From positions 620,001 to 684,000 of the forward strand of contig JABTUS010000001.1 in NCBI GenBank assembly GCA_015075305.1: a DNA stretch of 64,000 nucleotides, in the 5' to 3' direction. A model generated the notes under the pieces. It worked only from the letters and a program-made list of their open reading frames with translations. It was not told the DNA's origin and made no database searches. This document shows positions 25,883-35,001 of this stretch, in pieces (position 1 is the first letter of the stretch; every line of letters begins with the position of its first letter). A program made the translations under genes and the position numbers. The stretch is from Opitutaceae bacterium (lineage in GTDB: Bacteria > Verrucomicrobiota > Verrucomicrobiia > Opitutales > Opitutaceae).

Positions 25883-26695
25883 TCACCACCATTTGGAATC
25901 CCGCGCGCACTGGAGCACTTCCTCGAGCGGAGCAAGGTTGGGGTGCCACATCCTTTCCCATTCGAGGCTCACAACTCCCCGAAAATGCCGATCCAGCTCC
26001 GTTATCAGCGGACGCATGGGGAACTCCCCTCGCCCGGGCAGCGTGTAGGTGTACGGGTGGCGCGCACTTGGTATCGAAATACTGTCCTTCACATGCACGT
26101 GCACAACACTTTCGCTTATCCGCGCCCAGGTCTGCAACGGATCCTCTCCCCCTTTCTTCCAGGTGTGATGCGCGTCCCAAAGGACCGCCGCACCCGGAGC
26201 AGCATCAACGAAACGGCGCACGGCTGCCGCGTTTACGAGTGCATCGTGCGTTTCGACCATGATCTCCGGAGTGGCCTTGCGCCAGGCGCGTTCGGACTGC
26301 CACCACCTCACCGTCGCCGCGGCTTCCGCGATCTCCGCCGCATCCGCGAGTTTCCCACCGTCGAAGACGCGCAGCCATCGCACGTCGAGCGCCTCCGCCC
26401 AGGGCAGGAAATCCAGGAACGCCGCCCTTTCCTCCGCAGTCGAGCCGATCAATTTGAGCGAGGTTCCAAACGCAACAATTGGCACCCCCTTGCGAAGCTC
26501 CGTACCGATTCCGAGCTTTTCGGCGAGTGCCTCGGGCGAGCCGTGGGTCTTCGCCAGGTAGGCTGGCAGATCGATCATGCCTTCAAGGACCCTGACCTCG
26601 ATGCCATCGAGGTCGAAGTTCTGCGCGACCTCCATGCACTGCTCAAGCGAGGCCTGTGGCATGCCAAGTGTCGAAAATGCGCGGAGGCAGGACAT
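25883..26695 (-). CDS. Sugar phosphate isomerase/epimerase-like TIM-barrel protein
   Basis: A 270-residue protein from the ATG at 26695 (MSCLRAFSTLGMPQAS). The frame extends to 26860 but the added residues do not resemble the family. An AP-endonuclease-2/xylose-isomerase-like TIM barrel is indicated by FDLDGIEVRVLEG, MVETHDALV, VLWDAHHTW, VVHVHVKDS and GVVSLEWERMWHP, which supply the metal-binding Glu, Asp and His residues. It is cytosolic with no signal peptide. It is divergent from a second family member 158 bases away and probably acts on an oxidised or phosphorylated sugar; the substrate is not inferable. Confidence 0.82.
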   Translation of the reverse strand: MSCLRAFSTLGMPQASLEQCMEVAQNFDLDGIEVRVLEGMIDLPAYLAKTHGSPEALAEKLGIGTELRKGVPIVAFGTSLKLIGSTAEERAAFLDFLPWAEALDVRWLRVFDGGKLADAAEIAEAAATVRWWQSERAWRKATPEIMVETHDALVNAAAVRRFVDAAPGAAVLWDAHHTWKKGGEDPLQTWARISESVVHVHVKDSISIPSARHPYTYTLPGRGEFPMRPLITELDRHFRGVVSLEWERMWHPNLAPLEEVLQCARDSKWW

Positions 26696-26853
26696 GAGGC
26701 CGAAGCTTGGACAGTTTTCCCTGCCGTGCGAATCCTTTCCTCTTGCTGCTCCCCGATTGAATGCAAGACGATCAACTTGTCTCGTCAGCTCCGATTGCGT
26801 CGACAGCAACCCCGGGCACTCCAACACCCTAACTCGAAACCCATCCATCCAAC

Positions 26854-27897
26854 ATGCCAAGACCCGTCACTCTGTTCACCGGCCAGTGGGCCGATCTTCC
26901 CCTCGAAAAGCTCGCGCCGCTCGCCAAAAGCATGGGCTACGACGGACTCGAGCTCGCCTGCTGGGGCGACCACTTCGACGTCGATGCCGCCGTGTCATCG
27001 AAGAAGTACGTCCAGGAGAAATGGCAGCTCCTTCAGGACAACGGCCTCACCGCCTTCGCCATTTCAAACCACCTGGTCGGGCAGGCCGTGTGCGACCTGA
27101 TCGACGAGCGTCACAAGGCAATCCTGTCCCCCGCCATCTGGGGCGATGGCGATCCCGAGGGTGTGCGCAAGCGGGCCGCGCGGCAGATGATACTGACTGC
27201 CAGGGCGGCACGCGCATTTCTCGACGCCAAACCGGGCCGGAGGAATGGCGACGACTCCCCGGCGGTCGTCAATGGATTCACCGGCTCGTCGATCTGGCAT
27301 TCGATCTACGCCTTCCCGCCGACCTCCCAGGCCTACTGGGACAAGGGCTTCGCCGATTTCGGCAAACGCTGGACTCCGATTCTCGACGCCTTCGAAAAGG
27401 CCAATGTCAATTTCGGACTCGAGGTCCATCCGACTGAAATCGCCTTCGACATCGCCTCCGCCCGGCGCGCCATCGACGCGGTCAGGGGGCACAAGCGCTT
27501 CGGTTTCAACTATGATCCCTCGCACCTCGGCTACCAAGGCGTCGACTACGTGAAGTTCATCCGCAGCTTTGGCAGCCGGATCTTCCATGTGCACATGAAG
27601 GACGTCTGGTGGGGGCATGGTGACGGCAGCATCGGCGTGTTCGGCGGTCATTCCAATTTCGGCGATCCTGGACGCTTCTGGGATTTCCGCTCGCTCGGAC
27701 ACGGAGACATCCGCTTCGAGGACGTGATCGTCGCACTGAACGACGTTGGTTACCGCGGTCCGCTCTCCGTTGAGTGGGAGGACATCCGCATGGACCGCGT
27801 GCACGGAGCGACCGAGGCAGCGGCCTTCGTTCGCAAGACGGACTTTCCATCCAGCACGCTCGCCTTCGACGCGGCATTCGACAAGAAGAACCAGTAA
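26854..27897 (+). CDS. Sugar phosphate isomerase/epimerase
   Basis: A 347-residue xylose-isomerase-like TIM barrel. Recognisable segments are [58 protein letters not shown] and [14 protein letters not shown], which hold the predicted Glu/Asp/His metal ligands. It is the first of three closely packed genes, with 10 and 26 bases before the two Gfo/Idh/MocA dehydrogenases. That arrangement is typical of cytosolic sugar or polyol catabolic routes in which an NAD-linked oxidation is followed by isomerisation or epimerisation. Confidence 0.9.
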   Translation: MPRPVTLFTGQWADLPLEKLAPLAKSMGYDGLELACWGDHFDVDAAVSSKKYVQEKWQLLQDNGLTAFAISNHLVGQAVCDLIDERHKAILSPAIWGDGDPEGVRKRAARQMILTARAARAFLDAKPGRRNGDDSPAVVNGFTGSSIWHSIYAFPPTSQAYWDKGFADFGKRWTPILDAFEKANVNFGLEVHPTEIAFDIASARRAIDAVRGHKRFGFNYDPSHLGYQGVDYVKFIRSFGSRIFHVHMKDVWWGHGDGSIGVFGGHSNFGDPGRFWDFRSLGHGDIRFEDVIVALNDVGYRGPLSVEWEDIRMDRVHGATEAAAFVRKTDFPSSTLAFDAAFDKKNQ

Positions 27898-27907
27898 TTT
27901 TCATCCC

Positions 27908-28993
27908 ATGAGCATCAAAGTAGGAATCATCGGCGCGGGCGGCATGCTTCGCTATCACGCAGCGGGCTTTCGCGCCGCTGGAGCGGAAGTCGTCGCCGTG
28001 GCCGACACAAACGTCGAGGCCGCCAAACGGGTTGCCGAACGCGAGAAGATCGCCGCGCATTTCGCCGATCCGGCGGAAATGTTGAAGGTGCGCGAGATCG
28101 ACGCCGTCTCGATCATCGTGCCCAACAAGTTTCACGCGCCGCTCTCCATCCAGGCGCTGAAGGCGGGCAAGCATGTGTTCTGCGAGAAGCCTCCGGCAAT
28201 GAATGCACGGGAGGCGCAAGCCATGGCAGCGGCCGCCAGGGCCGCCAAACGCACCCTGATGTTCAACTTCAACAATCGTGCGCGCCCGGAATCCTACGCC
28301 ATGCAGGATTACATCGCCCAGGGAGCGGTCGGCCGGATCAATTCCGCGCAGGCAAAATGGATCCGTCGCACCGGAATCCCGGGCTTCGGCGGCTGGTTCA
28401 CCAACAAGGCGATGTCCGGCGGGGGGCCGTTGATCGATCTGCTTCACATGCTCGATCTGTCGCTCCACTTCATGGGCTACCCGGAGCCGGAATGGGTGCT
28501 CGCCCAGACGTTCAACGACTTCATCCAGGACAAGAGCTTCAAAGGCCCATGGGGAATCCCGGATGTCGCCAAGGGCGTGACCGATGTGGAAAACGCCTGC
28601 CATGGCATGATTCGCTTCAAGTCCGGCCAGGTCGTGACCCTGCAGATTTCCTGGGCGGAAATGGTCAGGAATGAGGAGGTTTCGGTGACCTTCCAGGGCA
28701 CCAAGGGCGGCGGTCTGGTGCGGCGTCTCTTCGGTGTCGATGGACTCGACAACACCTCGATCGATGCGTGCGAACTCTACACGCAGGAGAACGGACGCTC
28801 GGTCAACCGCTCCATCATCGTTCCGGCGGACGAGACCATGGGACGCAATCGATCCGCGGCCAACTTCATCGCCGCCATCGAGGGCGTCGAGCGCCCGCTC
28901 AATACTCCAGAGCAGGCGGTCGCCCTCATGAAGATAATCGACGCAACCTACAAATCCGCCTCCTCCGGCAAACCGGTCAGAATTCCGGTATAA
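27908..28993 (+). CDS. Gfo/Idh/MocA-family oxidoreductase
   Basis: A 361-residue protein from the ATG at 27908. The N-terminal Rossmann motif is VGIIGAGGMLRYHAAGF. The family Lys is in the EKP-type motif CEKPPAMNAREAQAMAAA, where the lysine participates in catalysis. SGGGPLIDLLHMLDLSLHFMG then supplies the conserved D-x-x-x-H of the C-terminal domain. It should oxidise a sugar, inositol or derivative with NAD(P)+ or reduce the keto form. There is no signal sequence, so it acts in the cytoplasm. It is the middle gene of the operon. Confidence 0.9.
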   Translation: MSIKVGIIGAGGMLRYHAAGFRAAGAEVVAVADTNVEAAKRVAEREKIAAHFADPAEMLKVREIDAVSIIVPNKFHAPLSIQALKAGKHVFCEKPPAMNAREAQAMAAAARAAKRTLMFNFNNRARPESYAMQDYIAQGAVGRINSAQAKWIRRTGIPGFGGWFTNKAMSGGGPLIDLLHMLDLSLHFMGYPEPEWVLAQTFNDFIQDKSFKGPWGIPDVAKGVTDVENACHGMIRFKSGQVVTLQISWAEMVRNEEVSVTFQGTKGGGLVRRLFGVDGLDNTSIDACELYTQENGRSVNRSIIVPADETMGRNRSAANFIAAIEGVERPLNTPEQAVALMKIIDATYKSASSGKPVRIPV

Positions 28994-29019
28994 CCCAAAT
29001 CCAAAGGCAATTTTGCATC

Positions 29020-30186
29020 ATGGCTCTCAAACGAAAATTACGCATGGGCATGGTCGGCGGCGGTCGCGGCGCATTCATCGGCGCCGTGCACCGGATGGCC
29101 GCCGCGCTCGACGGTCGGATTGAACTCGTCGGCGGCTGCTTCTCCGCCGACCCGGAGAAATCCCGGCTCTCCGGCGCGGACCTCAATCTGAACCCGGCGC
29201 GCGTCCACGGCACCTACCAGGAGATGATCAGCGCCGAAGCCGCGCTGCCCCCGACCGAGCGCATCGACTTCGTCTCGATCGTCACGCGCAACAACACGCA
29301 CGTGCCCATCGCCAGGGCCTTTCTGGAAGCGGGCATCCACGTCATCTGCGACAAACCCGTCGCCTTCTCCCTCGCGGAGGCGCGCAAGCTGCGCGATGTC
29401 GTCAGGAAGACCGGACGGGTCTTCGCGCTGACGCACAACTACACAGGTTACCCCATGGTGAAGGAGGCGCGGCACCGCGTGCAGGCCGGCCAGCTCGGCA
29501 CGATCCTCAAGGTGGTCGTCGAATACCCCCAGGGCTATGCGATCACCGCCATGCAGAACAAGGCCGACGGAAAAATCTCCAACTGGCGCATGGATCCGAA
29601 CATCTCGGGCGTATCCAACTGCATGGGCGACATCGGGACCCACGCGGAGAACCTCGCGCGTTTCATCACCGGCCTGCAGATCGATGAGATCTGCGCGGAC
29701 CTTTCGACGTTCATTCCTGGCCGCAAACTCGACGATGACGGCAACTGCCTCGTTCGATTCAAGGGCGGAGCCAAGGGCATCCTCTACGCGTCGCAGATTT
29801 CCAACGGTGACGAGAACAACCTCAACATCCGGATCTACGGCACCAAATCCTCGCTCGAGTGGCATCAGGAGCACCCGAATGAGCTGATCGTGAAGGAGGT
29901 CAACCAGCCGCGCATCGTCCTTCGCCGCGGCAACAGCTACCTCTCCCCGATCGCACAGAAATACTCACGCACGCCATTCGGCCACCCCGAAGCCTTCATC
30001 GAGGCCTTCGCCAATGTCTATCTTGCGGCCGCCGAGGCGATCGAGGACCAGGTCAGCGGACGAAAGCCCAGGAAAAGCTACGACTTCCCGACAATCGACG
30101 ACGGCGTCGAAGGCATGGCCTTCATCGAGACGGCGGTCAAAAGCGCAAAAAAGGGCGCGCGCTGGGTGAAGTTTCCGAAACTTTGA
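29020..30186 (+). CDS. Gfo/Idh/MocA-family oxidoreductase (larger, second copy)
   Basis: A 388-residue protein from the ATG at 29020. MGMVGGGRGAFIGAVHRMAA is the nucleotide-binding motif. ICDKPVAFSLAEARKL carries the catalytic lysine, and SNCMGDIGTHAENLARFITG the D-x-G-x-H active-site block. It belongs to the subgroup with GGRGAFIG and is clearly not a recent duplicate of the preceding gene. Two different dehydrogenases plus an isomerase in one operon suggest sequential oxidation and reduction at different carbons of one sugar. A hairpin 45 bases after the stop is a plausible operon end. Confidence 0.9.
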   Translation: MALKRKLRMGMVGGGRGAFIGAVHRMAAALDGRIELVGGCFSADPEKSRLSGADLNLNPARVHGTYQEMISAEAALPPTERIDFVSIVTRNNTHVPIARAFLEAGIHVICDKPVAFSLAEARKLRDVVRKTGRVFALTHNYTGYPMVKEARHRVQAGQLGTILKVVVEYPQGYAITAMQNKADGKISNWRMDPNISGVSNCMGDIGTHAENLARFITGLQIDEICADLSTFIPGRKLDDDGNCLVRFKGGAKGILYASQISNGDENNLNIRIYGTKSSLEWHQEHPNELIVKEVNQPRIVLRRGNSYLSPIAQKYSRTPFGHPEAFIEAFANVYLAAAEAIEDQVSGRKPRKSYDFPTIDDGVEGMAFIETAVKSAKKGARWVKFPKL

Positions 30187-30230
30187 GGGCGCATTGTTCC
30201 CGGTTGGCCCGACTGGAGGGATCAAGGCCG

Positions 30231-30252
30231 GCACAGGCAGCAATGCCTGTGT
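30231..30252. terminator. Hairpin between convergent dehydrogenase and msrB genes
   Basis: A perfect 8-bp stem, CACAGGCA (30232-30239) and TGCCTGTG (30244-30251), closes on a GCAA tetraloop, with a further G-U pair outside. There is no T-run on either side. It lies between the ends of two convergent genes, so a bidirectional terminator or mRNA end-protecting hairpin is likely. Confidence 0.55.
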
Positions 30253-30280
30253 CATCCCCCAGCTTCCATCACGGGGGCGG

Positions 30281-30895
30281 TCAGGGTTTCCTGTCGTTAC
30301 GCGCGACCCACGCGTCGTACTCGGCGCGCGGCATGAATCGGAGTGACGCGCTGTTGATGCAGTAGCGCAGCCCCGTCGGACGTGGACCGTCGTCGAAGAC
30401 ATGGCCGAGGTGGGCTCCGTCAACCGTGCAGTGCACCTCGATGCGTTCCATGCCAAGAGTGGAGTCGCGGGTTTCACCGACAAAGGAGCGCTCGATGGCC
30501 TTCGTGAAGCTGGGCCATCCCGTGCCGCTGTCGAACTTGTCGCGACTGTCAAAAAGCGGCGTGTCGCTGCAGACGGAAAAATAAACACCGTCCGTTTTCT
30601 TGTCGAAATAGGCATTCCGGAACGGAGGCTCCGTGCCCTGTTTCCGAGCCACGCGATATTGCTCGGGAGTGAGGAGCTTTCGCCATTCCTCGTCAGTCCG
30701 CTGCACCTTCACCTTGCTCATGTCGATCACGACATTTGAAGGAAGCCCGCAGGCGGAAACTTCACCAACTTTGCATTCAAGTGCGTCTTTGGCCATGGGT
30801 TTCTGTTTTAGACTCTTGTCGCCGGCAGCCCAAAGAGCACCAGCGCCCGCAATCGCGATTGCGAAGATCGGAGGGGTAACAAGGCGGAAATTCAT
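30281..30895 (-). CDS. msrB: Exported peptide-methionine (R)-S-oxide reductase
   Basis: A 204-residue protein from the ATG at 30895. [25 protein letters not shown] is a probable signal peptide or anchor. The MsrB domain begins near residue 60 with [27 protein letters not shown] and includes SGTGWPSF and [10 protein letters not shown]. The catalytic cysteine is in [11 protein letters not shown]. The paired CxxC zinc sites of many MsrB proteins are missing: the first site reads SVCSD and the second HCTVDG, so this looks like a zinc-free form. It should repair methionine-R-sulfoxide in periplasmic or secreted proteins. Confidence 0.92.
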   Translation of the reverse strand: MNFRLVTPPIFAIAIAGAGALWAAGDKSLKQKPMAKDALECKVGEVSACGLPSNVVIDMSKVKVQRTDEEWRKLLTPEQYRVARKQGTEPPFRNAYFDKKTDGVYFSVCSDTPLFDSRDKFDSGTGWPSFTKAIERSFVGETRDSTLGMERIEVHCTVDGAHLGHVFDDGPRPTGLRYCINSASLRFMPRAEYDAWVARNDRKP

Positions 30896-31076
30896 GATGC
30901 GAGCAGTATAACCATGCGTCCGCAAATTTCCAGTGCGGGAAACTTGCAGCCTGCGGGGCCACATCCTTGCCTTGCGTCGCAGAACACTCAGAGTGCTGTT
31001 TCCTCCTCCATGAGGGATACACCGCCCGCGCACCGGTCGGCGTCCCACGATTTCCTCCTCCTCCATATCCCTGCTC

Positions 31077-32057
31077 ATGCAAACCTATACCCGCCGTGAC
31101 TTTGCCAAACTCGCCTTGTCGGCTGTTCCCGCCGCCGGGCTGCTTTCTTCGGCAAACCCCCTGCTGGGGGTCGCGCCTCCGCGCAAGGCCAGGGTTCATC
31201 CAAACTCCCTGGTGAAAGGCGTGCAGATCGGGATAAATGTGCCCTACAGCTTCGGCAATCCGGCAATGTCCGGAGCCGATGTTCTTTCGAACTGCGCGTC
31301 CCTGGACTTGAGCGCGGTCGAACTCCGCGCACAACCCGTCGAAACCTACATGGGTGCCGCGCCTGAGCTGATCTACCAGCCGGCCAAGGGAATCAAGGTC
31401 TCGCATGCCGAACTCGAAGCCAGAAAAGCGACGCTGAAGTCATGGCGGAGTTCGGCCCCGCTCGCCCGGGCGAAGGAATTTCGAAAGATGTACGAAGACG
31501 GCGGCGTGAAGATCGAGATCGTGAAGGTCGACAACATCTTCAAGCTTTCGGATGACGAACTGGACTATCATTTTGCTCTGGCAAAAACCCTCGGCGCCCG
31601 CGCCATTTCGAGCGAAATCTCCTTTGTCGACGATGAACTGAAGCGCGTCGGCCGGTTTGCCGACAAGCACGAGTTCTGGGTCGCCTACCACGGGCACACG
31701 TCGACAACGGCCAGCATCTGGGAGCATGCGTTCACCCTGGCAAGATACCACGCGGCCAATGTCGACCTCGGGCACTTCGTCGCCGGCAGCAACATGTCGC
31801 CGGTTCCGTTCATCAAGCGCCACCACGAACGCATCACCCACGTGCATCTCAAGGACCGGAAATATCGCGAGGGGCCGAACACGCCTTTCGGCCAGGGGGA
31901 CACCCCGATAGGCGAAGTCCTCCGCCTGATTCGCGACAACCGCTGGCTGATGCAGGGAACAATCGAGTTCGAATACAAGGTTCCCGAAGGTTCGGACCGC
32001 ATGCGGGAAATCGCCCGCGCCATCCAGTATTGTCGCGATCAGTTGAACATGGCCTGA
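31077..32057 (+). CDS. Tat-exported sugar phosphate isomerase/epimerase-like protein
   Basis: A 326-residue protein. The N-terminus [19 protein letters not shown] is a twin-arginine signal (RRDFAK followed by a hydrophobic stretch), and cleavage is likely near residue 30. The body is a xylose-isomerase-like TIM barrel with [49 protein letters not shown] and [12 protein letters not shown], which supply the metal ligands. Export of a pre-folded, metal-containing epimerase fits Tat transport. It is convergent with the large cytochrome-dehydrogenase gene, and both proteins are predicted to be periplasmic. Confidence 0.88.
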   Translation: MQTYTRRDFAKLALSAVPAAGLLSSANPLLGVAPPRKARVHPNSLVKGVQIGINVPYSFGNPAMSGADVLSNCASLDLSAVELRAQPVETYMGAAPELIYQPAKGIKVSHAELEARKATLKSWRSSAPLARAKEFRKMYEDGGVKIEIVKVDNIFKLSDDELDYHFALAKTLGARAISSEISFVDDELKRVGRFADKHEFWVAYHGHTSTTASIWEHAFTLARYHAANVDLGHFVAGSNMSPVPFIKRHHERITHVHLKDRKYREGPNTPFGQGDTPIGEVLRLIRDNRWLMQGTIEFEYKVPEGSDRMREIARAIQYCRDQLNMA

Positions 32058-32061
32058 GTCT

Positions 32062-32095
32062 GCCTCCGGAGAACTTGCAGGCGCCGCTCCGAGGC
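32062..32095. terminator. Possible bidirectional terminator hairpin
   Basis: GCCTC then CGGAG (32062-32071) pairs with CTCCGAGGC (32087-32095), with one bulged base and a 15-base loop. It fills the 43-base gap between two convergent genes. There is no T-run, so the call rests on stem and position. Confidence 0.4.
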
Positions 32096-32100
32096 TGCAG

Positions 32101-35001
32101 TTATTTCAGGCTGGATAGGTAGGCAAGGAGATCGGCAGCCTCACCGGCGGTCAGACCCGCGATCTGCCCTTCGGGCATGAGCGAAATGGGCAGCGGCTTT
32201 TCCGCGGCCACCTCCGACAACTGGAGTGTGAGCGTTTCCCCGCTCACGACGCGAAAAACAAGCGAGGTCGGGCTCCGCCTGAGCGCGAAGCCCACCTGCG
32301 TGGTTCCATCCTTCATCTGCACCTGAAGCGGACGGAACTCCTGCGCCATCTGTTTCGAGGGATTCAGAATGCTGTCCAGAATCTGCGCGGACGTCTGCGT
32401 CGAACCGATCCTCGACAAATCCGGCCCGATATGCCGGCCCTCGCCCTTGATGAAATGACAGGCGCGGCAGCCGCTCAACTTTCCGAGATCCGAAAGCAGC
32501 TTTTGCCCGCGCGCGGCGTCTCCCTTCATGGCCAGCAGGGCCGCGACATCCACCTGGGTGCCAAGGGTCCGCTCACGCAGCGCGTCCGGCTTGAAGCGCT
32601 CGTAGATGTCGCGCACCGTCGGATCCGGTGACGCCCAGGCGGTTGTGAAGGCATGCTGACGCAGCGATTCCGACAGCCTGCCATCGTCAATGGCGCGGCG
32701 GAGCCGCATGGCACCGCCCACGGTCTTCAGCGACTCGGCGATCAGCTCCGTGGACCACGCAGTCTCCGTCCAGGGTTTCGCGTCTCCGGCTCCACCGCCG
32801 CTCATGCGGGCGATCCAGTCCTCCACCGCGCGCAGTCCGTCGACATCCGTGTTCCTTGCCCCGACCACCGGCATGTGACCCGCACCCGCTTTCGCCATGC
32901 GCACACAGATGACCGAGTTCCAGGGATCGCCCGGATTGATCAGTTTGGCGTCCTTTAGACCCAGGCCTCCCTGGGTCGGGGCGACGCCGACGGCGTTCAT
33001 CTGCACCGTCAGGAGCTCGGTGTTCATGAACACAAACGCGGCGCCTCCGGCGTCATTGCGATGGCAGTGCGCACAGTTTGTGTGGAGCACCGACCGCGCC
33101 GCACTACTGATCGCCGAATTCCGCGGCTCAAGCTTCGCCCGCGTCGATTCAAGATAGTCGGAGTCGATCAATCCGAGGGAAACTAGTTCGCCCGACTGCG
33201 GTCCTGGCACGCCTTCAAGCTGGGGCGGCGTGAAGGCCAGCGCGCCGTTGTTCCATGTATTGTGGCAGCGCAGGCAGTCGGAACGGCTGAAATATCGCCA
33301 GCGGTATTCGCGCGGCTCGCGGGAGACAGCCTGTTTGTCCGGCCTTGTCTTGAAGACCCGTTCTGCACCTTCCGCCGGGACCAGATCGGCATCCGTTCCC
33401 GCCTCGTTCCATCGATAGGAATAGCCGTTCCATGCCTCTCCGTCGAAATGCAGGACCTGCGTTTCAACGGGACGCGTGCGCTCCTCGTCCGTCAACGCCA
33501 TGTCGCCCAGCGCGATCGTGCGCGCGAGCACCGATCCCGCAGGCCACTTTGTCTGGTAGTCCATGGTCTTTCCACCCGTGCGGAAATCAAATTTCAGGTA
33601 CGTCGTTGTCGTCAGCTTCGTGCGGTCGCGCAGGCCGATCAGACGGCTCAGCACCTCCGCGCCATCCTCCCACATCGGTTGCGCAATGGAAAAAGGATAC
33701 ACGCCGGGCGATGGCTTCAGCGTCCTCAGATCGGCAAAGATGCCGGTCTCACTGAGCTTTCTGGGAAAGGCCGAGGGCGACGCGCTGCGCGGATTGCGGC
33801 GAAGGCGGTGGATCGTCGTCTGCGAGGACCAGTCGAGATAGTACAGCTCCCCGTCATCCGCCTGGCCAAACGTGATGATCATCTGCGGCGTGTCGGCGAT
33901 CTCCTCGTGCCGCGTGATCTTCGTTCCATCATACCACAGGGCCCATATCTTGCCCGTCGCCCAGTCTCCGTAGATGTAGGCTCCCTGCAGCTCCGGAAAC
34001 TCACTTCCGTGATAGACATACCCGCCTGTTATCGAAGCCGCCTCCGAATGCGGATGCGCCACGATCGGCGGCGTTATGGGCGCCAGAGGGCTCGCGCGCT
34101 CCACAGCAATGGGCTGGCTCGCCTCGTACGCGCTCCACCCATAGTTGCCGCCCTTCTTGATGAGATGAATCATCTCCCAGATCTCCCATCCGACGTCGCC
34201 GCACCAGAGGTTGCCGGTCGCCGGGTCGAAGCTCATCTTGAAGGGATTGCGAAGGCCGAACGCCCAGATTTCCGGCCGCGTGCCAGGAGCCGCCGCAGGA
34301 GGCACGACCCAGGGGTTGTCCGGCGGAATGCGGTAGGCCAGCGGAGGATCCCGATGGTCGACATCGATGCGCAGAATGGAGGACAGGAAGTCGCGGGTGT
34401 CCTGACCGGTGAGCAGGATGTCCGGCGGCGCTGGAGGGCCGCCATCCCCGGCCGACACATAGAGATAGCCGTCAGGGCCAAACTGTATGTTCGCGCCATT
34501 GTGTTCGCCTGACAGCCACGTGAGCACCACCTCTTCGCTCGTTGGATCCGCCTTCAGGGGATCCAGCGAACTAAGCTTGAAACGCGACAGCTTGGTGCCG
34601 TCCTTCCGCCCAGGCTTCAACGCATAGCAGACAAAAATTTCCCGGTTCTCGCGGTACTTCGGATGCAGCGCGATTCCAAAGGCATTGTCGAAGTCCGGCT
34701 TTCCCTTTCGGAGATCGAGAACCTCATTCGCTGGCTCGGTATCCGACCTCGGATTGAACGAATAGATGTGCCCGGTGCGTTCGAGAAGCAGCAGATGGCC
34801 GGTGCCGTGAACCGTCGACAGTTCCAGCGCCTCCGAAAACTTGAGATGCCGGAGAATCTGCTCCTGCACAAAAGGCTTCGGCCTCTCCGGCGTGCCATCG
34901 ACCTTGGACGTCGTCCAGGGAACCCGCGTTTGTCCCGATGCCATGCTCGCCGCACAAAACGCAGCGATCGCTAGTGTTCTGTCGCGGAAATGACTATACA
35001 T
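32101..35001 (-). CDS. Periplasmic soluble sugar-dehydrogenase (glucose/sorbosone type) fused to multi-heme cytochrome c
   Basis: A 966-residue secreted protein. A glucose/sorbosone-dehydrogenase-type beta-propeller covers about residues 40-400 (IALHPKYRENREIFV, IQFGPDGYLYVSAGDGG, IWAFGLRNPFKMSFDP, GNYGWSAYE). A middle domain follows, with heme motifs CLRCH (about 576) and CAHCH (about 642). The C-terminal cytochrome domain has CRACH (about 844) and GPDLSRIG. It should oxidise a sugar in the periplasm, probably with PQQ or another cofactor, and pass electrons to its hemes. The first ten residues (MYSHFRDRT and the following L) come from the terminal repeat of an adjacent IS element. Without the IS, the gene would start at 36184 and begin MRYFHLAIAAFCAAS. 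Confidence 0.88.
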   Translation of the reverse strand: MYSHFRDRTLAIAAFCAASMASGQTRVPWTTSKVDGTPERPKPFVQEQILRHLKFSEALELSTVHGTGHLLLLERTGHIYSFNPRSDTEPANEVLDLRKGKPDFDNAFGIALHPKYRENREIFVCYALKPGRKDGTKLSRFKLSSLDPLKADPTSEEVVLTWLSGEHNGANIQFGPDGYLYVSAGDGGPPAPPDILLTGQDTRDFLSSILRIDVDHRDPPLAYRIPPDNPWVVPPAAAPGTRPEIWAFGLRNPFKMSFDPATGNLWCGDVGWEIWEMIHLIKKGGNYGWSAYEASQPIAVERASPLAPITPPIVAHPHSEAASITGGYVYHGSEFPELQGAYIYGDWATGKIWALWYDGTKITRHEEIADTPQMIITFGQADDGELYYLDWSSQTTIHRLRRNPRSASPSAFPRKLSETGIFADLRTLKPSPGVYPFSIAQPMWEDGAEVLSRLIGLRDRTKLTTTTYLKFDFRTGGKTMDYQTKWPAGSVLARTIALGDMALTDEERTRPVETQVLHFDGEAWNGYSYRWNEAGTDADLVPAEGAERVFKTRPDKQAVSREPREYRWRYFSRSDCLRCHNTWNNGALAFTPPQLEGVPGPQSGELVSLGLIDSDYLESTRAKLEPRNSAISSAARSVLHTNCAHCHRNDAGGAAFVFMNTELLTVQMNAVGVAPTQGGLGLKDAKLINPGDPWNSVICVRMAKAGAGHMPVVGARNTDVDGLRAVEDWIARMSGGGAGDAKPWTETAWSTELIAESLKTVGGAMRLRRAIDDGRLSESLRQHAFTTAWASPDPTVRDIYERFKPDALRERTLGTQVDVAALLAMKGDAARGQKLLSDLGKLSGCRACHFIKGEGRHIGPDLSRIGSTQTSAQILDSILNPSKQMAQEFRPLQVQMKDGTTQVGFALRRSPTSLVFRVVSGETLTLQLSEVAAEKPLPISLMPEGQIAGLTAGEAADLLAYLSSLK

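Noticed and set aside
33262-34512. A 416-codon plus-strand open frame
   Set aside because: Antisense to the dehydrogenase/cytochrome gene, which has clear heme and propeller motifs.
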